A DNA stretch of 46,225 nt from positions 1 through 46,225 of the forward strand of contig CAZOBP010000005.1 in the NCBI GenBank assembly GCA_964577995.1. Direction: 5' to 3'. This DNA is from JAUVXJ01 sp964577995. GTDB taxonomy: Bacteria; Chloroflexota; Anaerolineae; UBA7937; B3-Chlor. The notes beneath the pieces are model-generated. The model was not told the DNA's origin. It made no database searches and was given only the letters and a program-made list of their open reading frames with translations. The translations under genes were made by a program, and so were the position numbers. Below are positions 30,675-39,154 of the stretch, piece after piece (position 1 is the stretch's first letter; each line of letters begins with the position of its first letter).

Positions 30675-31388
30675 CTATTCGTCGATTTCGATGCGCAAAC
30701 GCTTGTTGATGCGCCCCTTGCTCTCGTGGCCGGTCACCCTGATCCGCCCGACCTCGCTGGTATTGGCGACGTGAGTGCCCCCGTCGGCCTGCAAGTCCAG
30801 GCCCTCTATCTCGACCACACGGACCTCCTGTATGCTCTCAGGCAACAGGTTGATCTTCGTACGGATGAGATCCGGGATCTTGAAGGCCTCCTCGCGAGGC
30901 AGGATGTCGATGCGCACAGGGCGAGCCGCCGCGACCTCTTCGTTGATCTTGGCTTCTACTTCCTCGGAGAACTCGGAGCTCATGCTCTCCAGCTCGAAGT
31001 CCATGCGCGCCTTGAGCGGCTCCATGTTACCTCCCGTGACAGACGCTCCAAAGTCCCGCCAGATCACCCCGCAGAGGATATGCAGAGCGGTGTGAGTGCG
31101 CATCATTTTGTGCCTGTGGTCCCAGTCGATCACTCCCGTGACTTTGCCCCCCTCCGCTGGCGGCGTGCCCTTGATCTTGTGAACGACCTTCCCCTTGATC
31201 CTCTGTACCTTGCTCACCACGTACTCGCGGCCGCTCTCATCGCGCAGAATCCCCGTATCACTCTGCTGCCCTCCGCCCTGAGGGTAGAAGGCTGTCCTGT
31301 CCAGTACGACGCCATCCTCACCGACCTCAACGACCGTCGCTGCGAATTCGCGCAGGTAGCTGTCGGTCTGATACAGCAGTTCACTCAT
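30675..31388 (-). CDS. AlaX-like alanyl-tRNA editing domain protein
   Basis: 237 aa matching the freestanding AlaRS editing domain: FYPQGGGQQSDTG near 35-46, the zinc/catalytic HxxxH (His99, His103 in RTHTALH), and DGGTHVANTSEVG near the C-terminus. In AlaRS the last motif begins with Cys (CGGTH); here it is Asp202. AlaX proteins hydrolyse Ser- or Gly-mischarged tRNA-Ala. Its location between the GNAT gene and ileS, behind an Ile-type T-box, raises the chance that it clears another mischarged product. The ATG is preceded by GGGAGG. Family is secure; exact tRNA target is not. Confidence 0.88.
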   Translation of the reverse strand: MSELLYQTDSYLREFAATVVEVGEDGVVLDRTAFYPQGGGQQSDTGILRDESGREYVVSKVQRIKGKVVHKIKGTPPAEGGKVTGVIDWDHRHKMMRTHTALHILCGVIWRDFGASVTGGNMEPLKARMDFELESMSSEFSEEVEAKINEEVAAARPVRIDILPREEAFKIPDLIRTKINLLPESIQEVRVVEIEGLDLQADGGTHVANTSEVGRIRVTGHESKGRINKRLRIEIDE

Positions 31389-31400
31389 CGTTACCTCCCA

Positions 31401-32366
31401 TCATACCAGGTCACACCAGAGCCGCTCGATGTACTCCTCAAAGCCCAGGGCTCGCCAGAATGCCTCGGACACCGGGCTGAGATGAGACACGTACGCATGT
31501 ATCGACAACGTTCCTCGGCGAAGGAACCAACTCCTCAATGACGAGAAAAGCAGTCGCCCGACACCGCGCCTTCTCCACTCCGAAGTGACGCACAAGTGCG
31601 CGACGTGCCCAAGAATCGACGGCTTCAGGCCTAGAACAATGTCCACTACCGCGCCAACGACGAAGCCGATCACGCGTTCGCCAGCCTCAGCGACGAGCAG
31701 CGAAGTATCGCCGTCGCCAAGCCACTCTCTCGTGGCTCGCGACACGTCGCTTCTCCAAGTCGGGCCCAGGCTCAGCCGCCCGTCAATCGGGGTGTGGAAA
31801 TCCATCATCTCTTTCCAGAGTCGTATCACGGCCTCACTGTCCCCCGACTGAGCCTGACGCACCAACACCCCTGGTACATCGGTCACGACGAGGTCCGTCG
31901 CAGCGTCCAAACGGAGGTGATCCAGATAGTGGTCGAACCCTCTCGCCTGCCAGAAGCGCAGGCTTGCCGCATCGCGCGCTGAGGCGTCGGCATGGACGAC
32001 CCTCACCCCCTCCCTCTTGAGCCAATCGCACACACCGAGGAAGAGTGACCTGCCGACCCCGGATCCCCGATGCCCCGCGCCCACATACAGACAGCTCAGG
32101 TACCCATGGTCTCGAACGGCGAATGGCTCGTTGTTCACCACGATGCCCATGGTGCAGCCTTCCAGCCGTCCGTCTTCCGCCCCCATCACCAAGACCGACG
32201 TCGATCGCCCGCCCAACATAGACCGGAGGGTTCTCCTGAGTTTGCCAGAGTGCCCTGGGTCCGGAGCAAGACGATGATCCAGCCTGCCGAGGTCCTCTCC
32301 GGCCAGCGTGTGTAGCTGGACAAGCCCGTCAAGGTCACTCCATTCAGCCTCGCGGACGACTGCCAA
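31401..32366 (-). CDS. Tandem GNAT-family N-acetyltransferase
   Basis: 321 aa with two GNAT domains. The first (about 1-155) has the acetyl-CoA loop LYVGAGHRGSGVGRSLF, and the second (about 167-321) has LCVTSEWRRRGVGRLLF, both the Q/RxxGxG/A pattern. Both end with the F-W-A/R-GF signature (LRFWQARGF, AFWRALGF). The start is TTG 32366 with GGAGG just upstream; no ATG is nearby. It is the first gene after the T-box, so its synthesis should rise when tRNA-Ile is uncharged. Its substrate is unknown; aminoacyl adducts, ribosomal proteins or tRNA are options. Confidence 0.88.
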   Translation of the reverse strand: MAVVREAEWSDLDGLVQLHTLAGEDLGRLDHRLAPDPGHSGKLRRTLRSMLGGRSTSVLVMGAEDGRLEGCTMGIVVNNEPFAVRDHGYLSCLYVGAGHRGSGVGRSLFLGVCDWLKREGVRVVHADASARDAASLRFWQARGFDHYLDHLRLDAATDLVVTDVPGVLVRQAQSGDSEAVIRLWKEMMDFHTPIDGRLSLGPTWRSDVSRATREWLGDGDTSLLVAEAGERVIGFVVGAVVDIVLGLKPSILGHVAHLCVTSEWRRRGVGRLLFSSLRSWFLRRGTLSIHAYVSHLSPVSEAFWRALGFEEYIERLWCDLV

Positions 32367-32383
32367 GAGCCCTCCAGTACGTC

Positions 32384-32680
32384 AAAAGCTCTCGCCCCCC
32401 ATAGGGACGAGAGCTCTCTCCAGCACGACCAACCCCCGCGGTACCACCCTACTTAGCAGTGTTCCGCTCACTCTTTTAGGGTACGTGTTCATACCCTCGT
32501 CGTCTGTAACGGGCGACGTACCCGGCCAAGCCTACTCCGGCAACACCTCGTTAGCCGTTTCGGTTGGCGGCTCCGGAAGGATTTTCGGCGAGGCCTTCGT
32601 GTCCGGCTTCCACCTTCTCCGGACTCTCTGGACGATCGACGACCGCCTACTCGTTTCCATCATAGCCTTTGCTCTATTGC
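32384..32680 (-). promoter_or_regulatory. T-box riboswitch, probable tRNA-Ile (AUC specifier)
   Basis: On the minus strand the leader has the invariant T-box GGGTGGTACCGCGG (32449-32436). Stem I landmarks are AGTA, AGAGAG and the GGTGGAAGCC region. The expected specifier position reads GAAAATCC, with ATC at 32582-32580. The terminator follows at 32414-32384: GCTCTCG/CGAGAGC arms plus inner TCCC/GGGG and then TTTT. Uncharged tRNA-Ile should stabilise the antiterminator and turn on the GNAT, AlaX-like and ileS genes. The specifier was placed by eye; ileS in the operon supports it. The rest of the gap, 32731-32877, holds nothing I recognise. Confidence 0.9.
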
Positions 32681-32684
32681 ACAT

Positions 32685-32713
32685 AATATGCCACAAACAT
32701 CTGGTGATGTCAA
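32685..32713 (-). promoter_or_regulatory. Promoter of the T-box/ileS operon
   Basis: On the minus strand TTGACA (32713-32708), 17 nt, CATATT (32690-32685). Transcription would start just upstream of stem I of the T-box. Confidence 0.7.
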
Positions 32714-32877
32714 ACTACGCCTGTTAGACATGCCGCGGCGACAAGAGGTACGCTACTGCATCAACTTCGCTTCGACTCCAGTGGCCCAATCCCCGATAGG
32801 CCAGAACAGGTCTCAGGATCCACCCAGACACCATGCCGAGTGGCACAGCTTCTATCGAGGTTGAGCCGCGTTGGCTA

Positions 32878-34230
32878 TCACCGATCATACCTCCCGATCA
32901 CCAGACAAGCGTTCTGACCGCCCAGGCCAAAGGAGTTCGACAGAGCAACATCCACCTCGGCCTTCCGCGCCACATGGGGGACATAGTCCAGGTCGCATTC
33001 GGGATCTGGATTGTCCAGATTGATCGTGGGATGTATCACGTTATCCCGTATGGTGAGCACCGAAGCGATCGCCTCCACACCTCCCGCAGCGCCTATGAGG
33101 TGCCCGGTCATGGACTTCGTGGCGCTGATGGGTATGTGGTAGGCCCGCTCTCCGAAGGCCCTCTTGATGGCGACAGTCTCTGCAACGTCGCCGAGGGGCG
33201 TAGACGTGCCATGGGCATTGATGTAGTCCACGTCCTCGGCGGAGAGTCGCGCATCCTCGATGGCGCGGACCATCGCCCGCGCCGCCGCTTTGCCTTGCGG
33301 GTCCGGTGCTATCAGGTGGTACGTATCCGCCGTGCCGGCGTAACCCAGCACCTCGGCGTAGATCTGAGCATCCCTCTTCAGCGCATGTGCCAGGTCCTCC
33401 AAGACCACAATCCCGGTACCCTCTGCTGGTACGAAGCCGTCGCGCTCGACATCGAAGGGTCGAGAGGCCCGTTCCGGTTCGTCGTTCCGTCGGGAGTACC
33501 CTCGCGCCACCGAGAAAGCAGCGACGCTCAGCTCGCAGATCCCGGATTCTGTACCGCCAGCCAGCATTATGTCCGCTGCTCCGCGGCGGATCACTTCGGT
33601 GGCCTCCCCTATCGCCTGAGTGCCCGATGCACAAGCGGTGACCACCGTTGAGCTGTAGCCGTCAAGCCCATAGGTGTAGCTGATATGATGGGCAGCCACG
33701 TTAAGGCTCACCGTGACCGGGAAGAACGGCGAAATGCGCATTCCTCCTTTGCTCAACAGGATCCGGCATGCCTTCTCGCACTCCTCGATAGCCCCTCCGC
33801 CACTGGTTCCCACGATCACGCCCGTGGCCTCCCGGTCGAAGTTGCCTGAGGAGAGACCGGCGTCTTGCAGCGCCATCCCTGCGGCAGCGACGGCAAGCTG
33901 GCAGTAGCGTCCCATCCGTCGCGCCTCTTTGCGGTCCATGTACTGATCGGGTTCGAACCCTCGCACCAGTCCACCGATCCTGGTAGGGTACTGCTCCACG
34001 TTTATCTCGGTGATGAGACTCACCCCTGAGCGGCCCGCGACCAAGGACTCCCACGTGGCTTCGGCAGTCAGACCGACAGGTGAGACGGCCCCCAGGCCCG
34101 TGATCACCACCCTGCGCCTTGCTGTCCCGCGCCCCTGTCCTGCGAGAGCCAGGCCACAGTTGAAGCAATACTTGGCCGCGGGAGGATTGTCAACCTCGCA
34201 CACCGGGCATCTCCCACAGTTTTCACCCAT
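32878..34230 (-). CDS. fabF: Beta-ketoacyl-ACP synthase II with N-terminal zinc ribbon
   Basis: 450 aa from ATG 34230; GTG 34257 would overlap the upstream stop but has a poorer ribosome site. Residues 1-30 form a zinc ribbon, CxxC at 8-11 and 22-25 (CPVCEVDNPPAAKYCFNCG). A complete thiolase-fold KAS II follows: RRVVITGLGAVSPVG, active-site Cys in TACASGTQA, His in NAHGTSTPLGD, His in KSMTGHLIGAAGG, and the NSFGLGGQN end. It condenses malonyl-ACP with acyl-ACP in fatty acid elongation. The N-terminal ribbon is not part of standard FabF (~410 aa) and may be a docking element. The PrsW-like gene precedes it with overlap or near-overlap. Confidence 0.9.
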   Translation of the reverse strand: MGENCGRCPVCEVDNPPAAKYCFNCGLALAGQGRGTARRRVVITGLGAVSPVGLTAEATWESLVAGRSGVSLITEINVEQYPTRIGGLVRGFEPDQYMDRKEARRMGRYCQLAVAAAGMALQDAGLSSGNFDREATGVIVGTSGGGAIEECEKACRILLSKGGMRISPFFPVTVSLNVAAHHISYTYGLDGYSSTVVTACASGTQAIGEATEVIRRGAADIMLAGGTESGICELSVAAFSVARGYSRRNDEPERASRPFDVERDGFVPAEGTGIVVLEDLAHALKRDAQIYAEVLGYAGTADTYHLIAPDPQGKAAARAMVRAIEDARLSAEDVDYINAHGTSTPLGDVAETVAIKRAFGERAYHIPISATKSMTGHLIGAAGGVEAIASVLTIRDNVIHPTINLDNPDPECDLDYVPHVARKAEVDVALSNSFGLGGQNACLVIGRYDR

Positions 34231-34253
34231 CTCGGCCGTCCCCTTTCCGTACC

Positions 34254-35270
34254 TCACTCAGCTAGCTGAGCCCTGAGAGCCCTGATCTCTTCGCGAAGAC
34301 GAGAGATCACCTTCTCGGTCGAGCCATCACCATTGGAGATCCTGGAACGATGCTTCGCGAACGCCAGATCGGTGGCCAGTTGGTGGCATCTTCTCACCCG
34401 TCGAGCCTCGCTCGGGCCATCTTGCACCAGGGCTCGCCACTGGGTGGCTATACGACGGCCGTAGGAGGCCACGGTCTCGTACTCCTCGCGGGACAGAGTA
34501 CCTAATGGTATCTCAGCCAGCAGTTCTTGTGTTATCCATCCTCTTTCCCGATCCCAGGACAGGAAGACGATCAACAGGATCACCACAACGCCGCCCCAGT
34601 CATTGGCCAGGCTGATCAGAAGCGGCCAGCATAGCTCCGGAGCCACACTGGTGGTGAGATTATGGACCGCATGGACAAGCATGGCTCCACCAAGCGCCAC
34701 AGTGGGGGCCAGCCACCGTTGCCAGCTACTCCCCGCTACGGCTGCGTATCCGAACCCCATCCCGACGATGGCACTGAAAAGGCCATGATTCAGTCCGAAG
34801 ACCAGCGTACGCATGAAGACGAGCAGTAGCCACGCGGCCACATCGCCCCCCAGGAGGGCGCCCAGGAAGTACAGGGCGTTCTCCGTCATCGCAAAGCCAA
34901 AACCCACCAGGGCCCCATACACTATGCCGTCCAAGAGACCATCAAACTCCGCTCTGAAAACGAAGAAAACGAGCAGAATGGCTATCCCCTTGACCACCTC
35001 CTCGACCACAGGAGCCACCAGGCTGATCCCGACGAACTGCGCGCCCCCCTCTCCAAGGAAACCAGAGACTGGGATTCCCAGCACGAACTCTGCCACAATG
35101 GAGAGGAATATCGCCGGCATAGCTCCCCAAATGAACGTGGCCGCCAGCAAACCCCAAGGTTCTTTCTCGTGCCTGTCCAACCACCACACAAGCAGGCTGT
35201 AGAGCACCGCCGGAGCCATCGACGCCAAGACAGTGAGCGTGGCGAGCACGAGGTAGAGCAGCACCTGCAT
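34254..35270 (-). CDS. PrsW-family intramembrane metalloprotease
   Basis: 338 aa with about eight membrane helices followed by a ~90-residue charged, helical cytoplasmic tail. Metal-binding motifs of the family are visible: EEVVKG (Glu90-Glu91), MTEN (Glu130), a helix with LNHGLFSAI and the HAVHN segment. PrsW cleaves anti-sigma factors in some bacteria. Its stop overlaps the possible GTG start of the fabF gene. The coiled-coil-like tail (STEKVISRLREEIRALRAQLA) is an uncommon extension. A link with the ECF/FecR system in this window is possible but not shown. Confidence 0.85.
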   Translation of the reverse strand: MQVLLYLVLATLTVLASMAPAVLYSLLVWWLDRHEKEPWGLLAATFIWGAMPAIFLSIVAEFVLGIPVSGFLGEGGAQFVGISLVAPVVEEVVKGIAILLVFFVFRAEFDGLLDGIVYGALVGFGFAMTENALYFLGALLGGDVAAWLLLVFMRTLVFGLNHGLFSAIVGMGFGYAAVAGSSWQRWLAPTVALGGAMLVHAVHNLTTSVAPELCWPLLISLANDWGGVVVILLIVFLSWDRERGWITQELLAEIPLGTLSREEYETVASYGRRIATQWRALVQDGPSEARRVRRCHQLATDLAFAKHRSRISNGDGSTEKVISRLREEIRALRAQLAE

Positions 35271-35273
35271 GGG

Positions 35274-36053
35274 TTAATCCTTGGCCATACGGTTGCGCAC
35301 CTTCCGATAGATGCTGAAGAAGTGAACCCAGAAAGGGCTCAAGCCGCCACCGATGCGTGCCTGCGCGAGCTGAGCCACGAACTTTTCCTTGCTGCCATCG
35401 ATGGGGGACATCTCCACGTACGCCCGCCCTAGCTCGTGACTACAGTGGGCATCGCTGCCGGCCGTACACGGTATGCCGTGGCGACGAGCGAACTCCTGTG
35501 CCCGCCGGTTGTCCCCCCCAAAGGTGACACGCCCGTTCAAAACCTCTATGAAGTCCAGTTCGCCTGCCATCTCCTCCAGGACCGTCCGCTCCAGCCTCAC
35601 CCCACGAAACCTGTCGAACGGATGAGGTACGCCAGCCAGCCCCCCCTGCTGCTTGATCAGAGCAATCGTCTCACGGGCAGACAGATCTCTCGGCACCTGC
35701 TCCTCCAAGAAGAGCCCCAACAGTTCACCGTCAGACGATGATATCTCCTCCCCGACGAGGACGGGAAACGGAGCGATCTCACGGACAGCCAGCGCGCCAG
35801 CGATGGTGTTGTGATCGGTAATCGCCAGTGCGCCCGCCCCCTCTCCTGGCACAGCTCCACGACGGTCTCTGGAGAGAGACTGCCATCCACCGAAGTGAGC
35901 CTTGAAGAAGCAACCGTATGTACCCTCGAAGACGACACACACCGGTTCGACGCGGCCAACGCGCCCCATCAACCCAGGGCGCACAAGCTCAGCTCGGTGC
36001 GTTTCTCTTGGAAATGGCCGGCCACGCAGGGGAGAATGGAATGTGACGAACAC
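35274..36053 (-). pseudogene. PHP-domain phosphoesterase gene, frameshifted near its 5' end
   Basis: The C-terminal ~180 residues are a good PHP domain: ALAITDHNTIAG, VGEEISS, GVPHPFDRF and AGSDAHCSHELG hold the metal ligands. The N-terminal segment is split. SVDGSLSPETVVELCQERG is in another frame (ORF 35657-35959), and joining the two needs one extra base in the C5 run at 35837-35841. The HxH motif that should start the domain is reduced to VHT in that frame, and the upstream frame reads VVFEGTYG. Either the gene is decaying or the sequence has indel errors. PHP proteins of this type hydrolyse phosphate esters. It lies 4 nt before the PrsW-like gene. Confidence 0.7.
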
Positions 36054-36131
36054 GGTCTCGCGGGTGGAGGCTCCTTGCCAACCTCTGGCCGATGCACCCC
36101 TGTTCCTACGATGCTTGCAGACCGTCCAACT

Positions 36132-36527
36132 CTACCCTCGCAGGACGCTCACCACCGCATCCTCGAGGTCCTTGGCCTGAAAAGGCTTGTCCATCAGCAG
36201 TGTGACTCCCGCCTCCTTGGCTCGCCGCCTTCTGTCCTCGTGGTTGAGGTGGCCAGAAACCATCACCACCGGCACGTCGCGAAAGCTATCTTGATCTCTC
36301 AGGCAGCGAGTGACCTCGAAACCGTTCATCACCGGCAGTTCCTCATCCAAGAAGACTACGTCCGGCTTCTCCCTCAAGGCCAACTCCAATCCTTCCTGCC
36401 CATCCGAGGCCAGAAGCACCTCGGTTCCGGCACCGATCGTCAGCTTCATGAGCGCGGCAAACGCCCGTCTGATGTCCTCATTGTCTTCCACGTATAGCAC
36501 TCTCAATGAACGATCAAGAGGCCTCAC
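36132..36527 (-). CDS. Receiver-only response regulator (CheY-like)
   Basis: 131 aa from GTG 36527, with GGGGGA at suitable distance. Receiver residues: Glu14-Asp15 in VEDNED, phospho-acceptor Asp61 in VFLDEELP, Ser91 in MVSGH and Lys114 in MDKPF. There is no output domain. The gene is divergent from the XRE/histidine kinase operon, and their promoters are back to back, so this regulator is the most likely partner of that kinase. It precedes the PHP pseudogene by 78 nt. Confidence 0.92.
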   Translation of the reverse strand: MRPLDRSLRVLYVEDNEDIRRAFAALMKLTIGAGTEVLLASDGQEGLELALREKPDVVFLDEELPVMNGFEVTRCLRDQDSFRDVPVVMVSGHLNHEDRRRRAKEAGVTLLMDKPFQAKDLEDAVVSVLRG

Positions 36528-36552
36528 TTGTCATCCCCCGCAGAGACGAATG

Positions 36553-36571
36553 GTTCGCCCGGGGGGCGAAC
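36553..36571. promoter_or_regulatory. 8-bp palindrome in the response-regulator leader
   Basis: GTTCGCCC-GGG-GGGCGAAC is a perfect inverted repeat. It starts about three bases after the predicted minus-strand transcription start and could be an operator for the adjacent XRE regulator or a 5' hairpin. Confidence 0.55.
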
Positions 36572-36580
36572 ACGTTGCGC

Positions 36581-36609
36581 ATTATCGCACAAAGCTCCCG
36601 GAGTGTCAA
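36581..36609 (-). promoter_or_regulatory. Promoter of the response-regulator operon
   Basis: On the minus strand TTGACA (36609-36604), 17 nt, GATAAT (36586-36581). Its -35 box is only 9 bp from that of the divergent promoter. Confidence 0.75.
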
Positions 36610-36618
36610 CCGGCCATG

Positions 36619-36647
36619 TTGTCCCCAAAGCCATCTTGTGATATAAT
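36619..36647 (+). promoter_or_regulatory. Promoter of the XRE/kinase/TPR operon
   Basis: TTGTCC at 36619-36624, 17 nt, TATAAT at 36642-36647, with TG at the extended -10 position. A 10-bp palindrome, GGAGGCCTCC at 36670-36679, overlaps the ribosome site immediately before the ATG. Confidence 0.75.
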
Positions 36648-36679
36648 AGATGTCGGATCCTTGACTCGTGGAGGCCTCC

Positions 36680-37396
36680 ATGGTTTCGTCCCTGCGCGCC
36701 CTTGACGTCCGCTCGAAGATGATCGGGGTACTGATCCGCGCTGCTCGGCTGAGGGCGGGGAAGACTCTCAGAGAGTGCGCGCAGTGGCTGGGGTGCTCCT
36801 CCCATGTCATGTCCCAATACGAATACGGGCGTCGCAGCATCTCTCTTCCCGAACTGGAGCTGCTGGCGGAGGTCTTCGACACGCCGGTCGACCATTTGTG
36901 GGACGAGGAAGTTGCTGTCGCGGAGCAGCCGGCTCCGACGCCACTTTCAGGCAGGCTTGTAGAGCTACGTCACAAGGAGATTGGCGTGCTTCTTCGACAA
37001 GCGCGCTCCAACGCCGGCAAGACACAGAGAGAGTGTGCGGACTTTCTGGGCGTCTCGCCCGACACCATGTCCAAGTACGAACTAGGCAGTAGACCAGTGC
37101 CGTTCACACAGCTAGAGATGCTGGCCTCCTATCTGGAGGTGCCCGTGTCCAGCTTCCTCGATCGGGCCAAGCCCACGAGTCGTGCCTCTGGCGACTCGTC
37201 TCAGTCGGAGTTGCTTTCTGCTGAGGAGACCTGGGCGGACCTTCCACGAGAGATCAAGGAGTTCATCCGCAACCCCAAGAGCCGCCCATTCCTGGAGGTG
37301 GCGCTGCGGTTGTATGAGCTGCCTGGGGACTCCTTGAGACAGCTCGCTGAGGCTATGCTTCCCACAGAAGACGCGGGTGAAAGACAATCGCCATGA
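36680..37396 (+). CDS. Regulator with two XRE-type helix-turn-helix domains
   Basis: 238 aa from ATG 36680 (GTG 36668 is in frame but less likely). Two homologous XRE domains follow each other: first IGVLIRAARLRAGKTLRECAQWL...SQYEYGRRSISLPELE, then IGVLLRQARSNAGKTQRECADFL...SKYELGSRPVPFTQLE. The similarity points to an internal duplication. A ~75-residue C-terminal region ends the protein. It may bind paired half-sites such as the palindromes around its own promoter. Its TGA overlaps the ATG of the histidine kinase gene, so the two are coupled. Confidence 0.88.
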   Translation: MVSSLRALDVRSKMIGVLIRAARLRAGKTLRECAQWLGCSSHVMSQYEYGRRSISLPELELLAEVFDTPVDHLWDEEVAVAEQPAPTPLSGRLVELRHKEIGVLLRQARSNAGKTQRECADFLGVSPDTMSKYELGSRPVPFTQLEMLASYLEVPVSSFLDRAKPTSRASGDSSQSELLSAEETWADLPREIKEFIRNPKSRPFLEVALRLYELPGDSLRQLAEAMLPTEDAGERQSP

Positions 37397-39066
37397 CTGC
37401 GTCTCCCTCCTCCCCTGTCTCCCAACAGTCCCCTCCCTTCGTCGACACTCTGGCTAGGTTGACAAGTCGTCGGCACATCGAGCAGTTCTTGCCCTCTGCG
37501 CTGCACGAAGCGGTCCAGGCTACCCAGTGCGAAGCCGGCTCTCTGCTGCTCGTTGGCGACCGCACCCGCCGGGCCAGGGAAGGCAATCTATCCCCTGAGA
37601 TCGAGAATCAGATCTCCCTCTGGGAAGTAAACCTCGAAGAGCGTCTGCGTTCGACGTCGTGGCACATCAAAGACGGGGAGCCCCTGCCCGTCTCCACGCA
37701 CACTCTCGAAACCAGTCAGCACTTGCTCGTCAACGCGCCCCTCCTTCGCGGCGAGAATGTCATCGGTTCCATCACTCTCCTTTTTGCCCCGGGAACCACC
37801 CCATCCATGTCTCAAAGACAGATACTGATCTCGTGCGCCAGGACCATAGGAAACCTGGCCAGCATCATCGAGCAACTGACTCTCACACAACACAGCCTAG
37901 AACAGCTCACCTTCCTACATGAGACCAGTCAGGCCCTGACCTCCACTCTCGATCTTCGCCAGGTCTTGGACAACACGATGCAGTTGGCCACGGAGATACT
38001 CGATGCCCAGGCCTCCACCCTCATGCTCATCGACGAACGGACCGAGCAACTCGTGTTCGACATACCTTACGGCGAGAAGAGGGAACTCCTGCGCAGCTAC
38101 CGCATGAACATCGATCAGGGCATCGCCGGCTGGGTCGCCAAGCACGGAAAGCCCGCCATCGTCAACGATGCTGCCAAGGACGAACGATTCAGCAGAGACA
38201 CCGACGTCCGCACCGGCTTCCTGACCCAGTCCGTGATCTGCGTCCCGCTCCAGATCAAAGACCGCACCATCGGTGTCCTCGAAGCCCTGAACAAGATATC
38301 CAGCGACCATTTCACCGACGACGACCTCCGTCTACTCAGTACGCTGGCCGCTCAGGCAGCCATTGCCATCGAGAACGCCCGCCTCTATCGCAGCCTCAGC
38401 GAGGAACGAGACAAGATCATCCGCGTCCAAGAAGAGGCCCGCCGTATCCTGGCCAGGGATCTGCACGACAGCACCCTGCAAAGCCTCTCCTCCATCTCCA
38501 TGCGCATCGATCATGTCAAACAACTGCTCAAGCACGAACCTTCCTCAGCGGGTCAGGAACTGGACCGCATACAAGGGATGGTCAAGCAGGCATCGAAGGA
38601 GGCGCGAATCCTGCTGTTCGAACTGCGTCCCATCGCGCTTGAGACTCAGGGCCTGGCATCAGGTCTGGAAACGTACATAAAGCAGCTCCAGGGCGATTCC
38701 TCCCCTACTTTCCACTTCGACGACGGCGGTTTCCGCGAGAGGTTGGCGTCAGATGTCGAGGCCGCGGCGTTCATCGTTGTGCAGGAAGCGATGAACAATG
38801 CCAGGAAGCACTCTGACGCTAGCAATATATGGCTCAATCTGGAGCCAGACGGCGACCGCTTGCTCATCACGGTGAGGGACGACGGTGCAGGGTTCGATCT
38901 CCAGGATGCTAGGAGCAACTCCAACAGGGGCGGCCACCTGGGACTGATCAGCATGCAAGAGAGGGCCCAACTGATCGAGGCGGAACTGGACATTCTCACA
39001 GAACCAGGCCGAGGCACAAAGGTCATCCTGGGGGTGCCCCGCAGGAGACCTTCCTCCAAATCGTGA
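37393..39066 (+). CDS. GAF-domain sensor histidine kinase (HisKA_3 type)
   Basis: 557 aa and no membrane segment, so it is cytoplasmic. An N-terminal degenerate GAF (about 25-150) is followed by a clear GAF domain (about 170-340: LDLRQVLDNTMQLATEILDA, GIAGWVAKHGKP, SVICVPLQIKDRTIGVLEAL). The dimerisation helix has ARDLHDSTLQSLSSISMRID with phospho-His358, typical of NarL/DegS-type kinases, and the ATPase domain has NNARKHSDA, DDGAGFD and GGHLGLISMQERA. Such kinases normally phosphorylate NarL-type DNA-binding regulators, but only receiver-only proteins are in this window. It overlaps the XRE gene upstream by ATGA. Confidence 0.92.
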   Translation: MTASPSSPVSQQSPPFVDTLARLTSRRHIEQFLPSALHEAVQATQCEAGSLLLVGDRTRRAREGNLSPEIENQISLWEVNLEERLRSTSWHIKDGEPLPVSTHTLETSQHLLVNAPLLRGENVIGSITLLFAPGTTPSMSQRQILISCARTIGNLASIIEQLTLTQHSLEQLTFLHETSQALTSTLDLRQVLDNTMQLATEILDAQASTLMLIDERTEQLVFDIPYGEKRELLRSYRMNIDQGIAGWVAKHGKPAIVNDAAKDERFSRDTDVRTGFLTQSVICVPLQIKDRTIGVLEALNKISSDHFTDDDLRLLSTLAAQAAIAIENARLYRSLSEERDKIIRVQEEARRILARDLHDSTLQSLSSISMRIDHVKQLLKHEPSSAGQELDRIQGMVKQASKEARILLFELRPIALETQGLASGLETYIKQLQGDSSPTFHFDDGGFRERLASDVEAAAFIVVQEAMNNARKHSDASNIWLNLEPDGDRLLITVRDDGAGFDLQDARSNSNRGGHLGLISMQERAQLIEAELDILTEPGRGTKVILGVPRRRPSSKS

Positions 39067-39154
39067 CGGAGGTGTCACCACGGTACACGTAGGGCAGACG
39101 GATGAGGAAGTGGAGCCTCTCGTGATGCCCCATCCTAGACGAGGAGACTGGAGC

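Noticed and set aside
32833..33651. 272-codon plus-strand frame opposite fabF
   Set aside because: Shadow of the KAS II gene; translation lacks any family motif.
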